7,171 nt of DNA from Betaproteobacteria bacterium. GTDB taxonomy: Bacteria; Pseudomonadota; Gammaproteobacteria; Burkholderiales; SG8-39. Location of the stretch: assembly GCA_019237595.1 (NCBI GenBank), contig JAFAGU010000380.1, positions 1 to 7,171 on the forward strand. The letters run 5' to 3'. Under the pieces are notes generated by a model, which saw only the letters and a list, made by a program, of their open reading frames with translations, did not search any database and was not told the DNA's origin. Both the position numbers and the translations under genes were made by a program. Shown here one piece after another: positions 4,437 to 7,171 of this stretch; position 1 is the first letter of the stretch; each line of letters starts with the position of its first letter.

Positions 4437-6803
4437 TCAGTCCGCCCTGCCGGTGAGTTGAAACGCGGCCCAGAAAAAAGGGTGCGGGAAGTCTTGTCGA
4501 GTTCTGAGTTGCGCCTCGCGCAGTGCCTGTTGCTTCGGCATCTTCGCAAGGTTCGAATAGAAGGCTTCCATGAGCTCGGCCGTCGCCTTGTCGTCGACGC
4601 TCCAGAGGCTCGCCACGATGGAGCGGCTGCCCGCATACAAAAAGCCGCGCGTCAGGCCGACGACGTCGTCGCCGTTCGCCACCTTTCCCAGCCCGGTCTC
4701 GCACGCGGAGAGCGTGATGAGATCGGCATCGAGCCGCATGGAGTAGAGCTCGCCGACGGTGAGCAGGCCGTCGTTTGATGCGTCCTTCGCGAGGAACAAG
4801 CCGGAATTCAGGGGATCTTCCGCCTGGAACTTGCCGTGGGTGGCGAAGTGGATTCGGGAAAAGACGGCGCCGGCGGCCTTGAAGTTGGTCTCCGAGGCGT
4901 CCTTTCTCACCAGCACCCGAGACTGGGGAAAGAGGTTCGCGACGGTTCGCGCCTCGTTCTCGGCGAACTTCAGGTCGAGGGCGCTATCGCCCAGGTCCGG
5001 GTTGCCGAGCGCGAGCAGGAGCGCGTTCTTGGGACTCGCAGACGGCTTGAGGAACTTGAGCACGCTCGCGCTCGGCAGGAAGCGCACGCTGTACTGATCG
5101 ATGAGGAGCTTGCCCTCGACACCCCGCAGGGCGCTGAAGGGAAGGTAGTGGAGCGCGCCATGCGGAACGATGATGACATTGTTCACGCCGAGCGTGGCCT
5201 CGAGCGGCCGCCAGAGCCGGCGGTGAAGCGCGGTGGCGCTTTCTTGCCACGCCTCCGAGCGCACGTCCTGCAACGCGGCGCGGAATGACTGGACGTCTTG
5301 TGCCAGGCCGACCGCGTCGAGCCTGGTCGCGGCAAGGGCGTCGCGCTTGAGGATGAAGGCGTACAGCTCGCCTGCGTCGTAGTAGTACTCGACCAGGGCC
5401 TCGGCTTCGCCGACGAGCGCCTTGAGCTCGTCGGAGGGCACCGAGGTGACGGTCACGAGCGTCGAGAGCTCCGGAGCGGCCTGCCGGATTCCGGTCGTCA
5501 CGAGCTGTAGGCTCCGCGTCGCCGATTCCGTGTCGGAGAAGCTCGCCGTCTGCAGCCTGGCGGTCTCGCTGGCGGCGTCGAGCTCGGCCAGGATGCGGCG
5601 CTCCGCCTCCGGATCGGCGGATGAGGCCGCGAACTCCTTCTTGGATGCGAGCAGGTCGACGAGCGCCCGCGCTTTCGAGCGCTCGACATACTGGAAAGCC
5701 TCCACCGCGTGGTCCTGGACGACCAGGAGGCGCACGAGTCTTCCGTAGACCGCCTGCTTGTTGCCGACGAAGCCGATCTTGTTCGCCTCGCTGCCGATCG
5801 ACGAGCGCTGCGCCTCGATGATGTCGACTGCGTGGGCATAGAGCCCGATCGCCTTCTCCGGCGCGGCCTGCTTCTCGGCGATCCTCGCGCGCTCATAAAG
5901 CGCTACCCAATGGAGGTCGCCGGAATCCTTGAGCCGCGGCATGGCCAGGACCTGGTCGAGCGCCGTGCGCGCCTCGTCCGTGCGGCCGAGCTCCACGAAG
6001 CACTTGCCCAGCATCACCAGCCGCGCGACCTCGGTGAGATTGCGAAGGCTGTCGCCGCGTGAGCCGGTCACGTCGAAGGCGCTGCCGAGCGCCCAGACGA
6101 AGCGAAAATTGCTTCCAAGCGCCTCGATCTCGGCGAGAGCCTTGTCGTACGCGCCCACGGCGATGTAGGCACGGGCGAGACCGATGGTCTTCATCGGCTT
6201 CCAGAGCGCAACGCCAAGAAAGGGCGTGCCGACCTCGTCCAGCTCCTTGATGAGCTGCAGCGCCCGCTCGCGATCGCCGGCGAGCGCTCCCGCAAGCGCC
6301 TGCGTCGAAAGGAGGTTCAGGTGATAACGAAGCGGTGCCCAGATCTCGGTCATGCTCGGGCCGGGACGCTCGCCGAGCAAGGGAAGCGTCTGCTTCACGG
6401 CGGCAAGCGCCTTCTCGTACTCGCCCAGCTCCACGAAGGCTTCTGCGCGCAGCATGCCTGGGAGGGGGCGCGCATTCGCCGGCCGCATGAAGGCCCCGTT
6501 GAAGCCGGGATAGTCGGGCGCCATACGATCGTCGCCGCCCGCGATGCGCGCTTCAAGGTCTTCGACGCAACTGAAGAGCTCGCGGTAACGCTTCAGCTTG
6601 CCGTAGCCGATGCACAACGGGCCAAGTAGAGTCGTGTTCCGCTCTGCGCCCCTCTCGAGGCGGGCGTGCCCTTCGGCGACGAGCTCTTCGTATCGCCCGG
6701 TGGACTCGAGGTAGCTTAGGGAGTGCTCCGGCTCAGGAGCGGCGAGCGCGCAGGACGACAACGCCCAGAGCGCAAGCATGACCGCGATACGCCATTTCAG
6801 CAT
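4437..6803 (-). CDS. Exported TPR-repeat protein with C-terminal CHAT (caspase-like) protease domain
   Basis: This 788-residue protein starts with a hydrophobic export signal (MLKWRIAVMLALWALSSCALA). L15-S-S-C18 fits a lipobox and A19-L-A21 fits a signal peptidase I site, so it may be either a lipoprotein or a soluble periplasmic protein. TPR-like helical pairs follow at about 27-52, 117-142, 165-190, 207-230, 260-288 and 301-331, then a helical linker to about 455. The CHAT domain occupies roughly 460-787. Its catalytic His is in HFATHG (H656) and its Cys in LSACETG (C701); both are intact. The ending F-F-W-A-A-F-Q-L-T-G is typical of CHAT proteins. The family contains cysteine peptidases of the caspase/separase clan, where TPRs usually bind the target or activator. 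The start is supported by GGGAGG four bases upstream. No neighbour is an obvious substrate. It appears to be a single-gene unit, convergent with the secreted-protein gene. Confidence 0.92.
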   Translation of the reverse strand: MLKWRIAVMLALWALSSCALAAPEPEHSLSYLESTGRYEELVAEGHARLERGAERNTTLLGPLCIGYGKLKRYRELFSCVEDLEARIAGGDDRMAPDYPGFNGAFMRPANARPLPGMLRAEAFVELGEYEKALAAVKQTLPLLGERPGPSMTEIWAPLRYHLNLLSTQALAGALAGDRERALQLIKELDEVGTPFLGVALWKPMKTIGLARAYIAVGAYDKALAEIEALGSNFRFVWALGSAFDVTGSRGDSLRNLTEVARLVMLGKCFVELGRTDEARTALDQVLAMPRLKDSGDLHWVALYERARIAEKQAAPEKAIGLYAHAVDIIEAQRSSIGSEANKIGFVGNKQAVYGRLVRLLVVQDHAVEAFQYVERSKARALVDLLASKKEFAASSADPEAERRILAELDAASETARLQTASFSDTESATRSLQLVTTGIRQAAPELSTLVTVTSVPSDELKALVGEAEALVEYYYDAGELYAFILKRDALAATRLDAVGLAQDVQSFRAALQDVRSEAWQESATALHRRLWRPLEATLGVNNVIIVPHGALHYLPFSALRGVEGKLLIDQYSVRFLPSASVLKFLKPSASPKNALLLALGNPDLGDSALDLKFAENEARTVANLFPQSRVLVRKDASETNFKAAGAVFSRIHFATHGKFQAEDPLNSGLFLAKDASNDGLLTVGELYSMRLDADLITLSACETGLGKVANGDDVVGLTRGFLYAGSRSIVASLWSVDDKATAELMEAFYSNLAKMPKQQALREAQLRTRQDFPHPFFWAAFQLTGRAD

Positions 6804-6823
6804 GGCGCCTCCCTTCGTCGACC

Positions 6824-6829
6824 ATCATA
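6824..6829 (-). promoter_or_regulatory. Possible -10 element for the CHAT gene
   Basis: On the minus strand this reads TATGAT, one base off the sigma-70 -10 consensus, and stands 20 bases before the ATG. That would give a short leader still holding the GGGAGG ribosome site. No convincing -35 is seen at 16-18 bases spacing (the place holds CTAGGC), so the call is tentative. Confidence 0.3.
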
Positions 6830-6873
6830 CATGCGGCATTGCCCACGCCTAGGCTAACTCAGTGTTGAACCGA

Positions 6874-6900
6874 TGTCCGCTTTCGGGTCGAAACCGGACA
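6874..6900. repeat. Dispersed palindromic repeat, copy C
   Basis: A 27-base near-perfect palindrome: outer arms TGTCCG and CGGACA, inner arms TTTCG and CGAAA, a GGT loop, and one C-C mismatch in each half. It lies in the divergent gap between the CHAT and DinB genes, 60 bases before the DinB start. It is the most symmetrical of the three copies in the window. Confidence 0.65.
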
Positions 6901-6960
6901 CTCTGAACTCGCGCTGACGTTATCGAACTGTCTACTACCAGTTGCGCTAGAGTCCGAACG

Positions 6961-7171
6961 ATGAGCTCGCACCTTCGCACCCTCGCGCGGTACAAGGCAT
7001 GGGCGAATGAGAGGCTTTACGACACCGTTGCGAGGCTGCCGTCGGAGGAGCTGGTGGCAAAGCGGCCGATTTTTGCCGGGAACATCCTACGGACGCTCAA
7101 TCATGTGCATGCGATGGATCTCGTGTGGAAGGCGCACCTCCAGGGGGTGCCGCACGGGTTCAAGGCGAGGG
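6961..7171 (+). CDS. DinB-family protein (partial, N-terminal 70 codons)
   Basis: The frame opens with MSSHLRTLARYKAWANERLYDTVARLPSEEL and is still open at the window edge. The pattern Y-K-A-W-A-N-E-R-L-Y near residue 11, then LRTLNHVHAMDLVWKAHLQG near 46-65, is typical of the DinB/YfiT four-helix family. The His in L-N-H is the usual first metal ligand; the other ligands lie beyond the window. Members are small (about 150-170 residue) metal-binding proteins, some of them thiol transferases, and many are uncharacterised. The specific role here cannot be told. The gene is divergent from the CHAT gene. No strong ribosome site is seen before the ATG, as for the secreted-protein gene at 3901. Confidence 0.82.
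   Translation, partial: MSSHLRTLARYKAWANERLYDTVARLPSEELVAKRPIFAGNILRTLNHVHAMDLVWKAHLQGVPHGFKAR

Noticed and set aside
4437..6803. The CHAT gene as part of a CRISPR-linked or gasdermin-type defence system
   Set aside because: No CRISPR array, cas gene or gasdermin-like gene is in the window, and the export signal is at odds with a cytoplasmic defence protease.

Overview
The window reads as a GC-rich proteobacterial chromosome, most likely a betaproteobacterium or a close gammaproteobacterial relative. The basis is the GC-rich codon use, a secreted DUF4124-type protein (a family common in those classes), and short palindromic repeats in the gaps between genes. No tRNA, rRNA, CRISPR array, insertion sequence or integrase is visible. 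No gene-free stretch exceeds about 215 bases.

Left half (1-3687, all minus strand, read right to left): a tight four-gene operon. In order of transcription it encodes a free-standing carrier protein (3687-3442), a flavin-dependent acyl-CoA-dehydrogenase-like enzyme (3405-2260), a stand-alone adenylation enzyme (2239-665) and a GNAT-family acyltransferase (668 to beyond base 1). The first three match in size, domain type and key residues the trio that makes pyrrolyl-2-carboxyl-S-carrier protein from L-proline (PltL/PltE/PltF of pyoluteorin; PigG/PigA/PigI of prodigiosin). The adenylation pocket reads D-L-F-Y-L-A-L-V-I-K, close to the code I recall for prolyl-AMP ligases. The dehydrogenase has lost the usual C-terminal catalytic Glu (SGT instead of EGT) and carries a Glu at 244, where isovaleryl-CoA dehydrogenase and the prolyl-carrier dehydrogenases keep theirs. 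The GNAT gene overlaps the adenylation gene by ATGA. It is the best candidate in view for moving or modifying the acyl group, but this is inference.

Centre (3901-4353, plus strand): a small secreted DUF4124-like protein with a coiled-coil tail, divergent from the operon. Converging on it is a 788-residue exported TPR-CHAT protein (6803-4437, minus strand) with an intact His-Cys dyad and a signal sequence that may be a lipoprotein signal.

Right edge (6961-7171, plus strand): the first 70 codons of a DinB-family protein, divergent from the CHAT gene.

The three larger intergenic gaps (3688-3900, 4354-4436, 6804-6960) each hold one copy of a 26-27 base imperfect palindrome. A second, GCGCCA-based hairpin repeat lies upstream of the carrier-protein operon. 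The most interesting content is the operon: a compact proline-to-pyrrole loading module coupled to a GNAT, with no polyketide synthase or NRPS partner inside the window.
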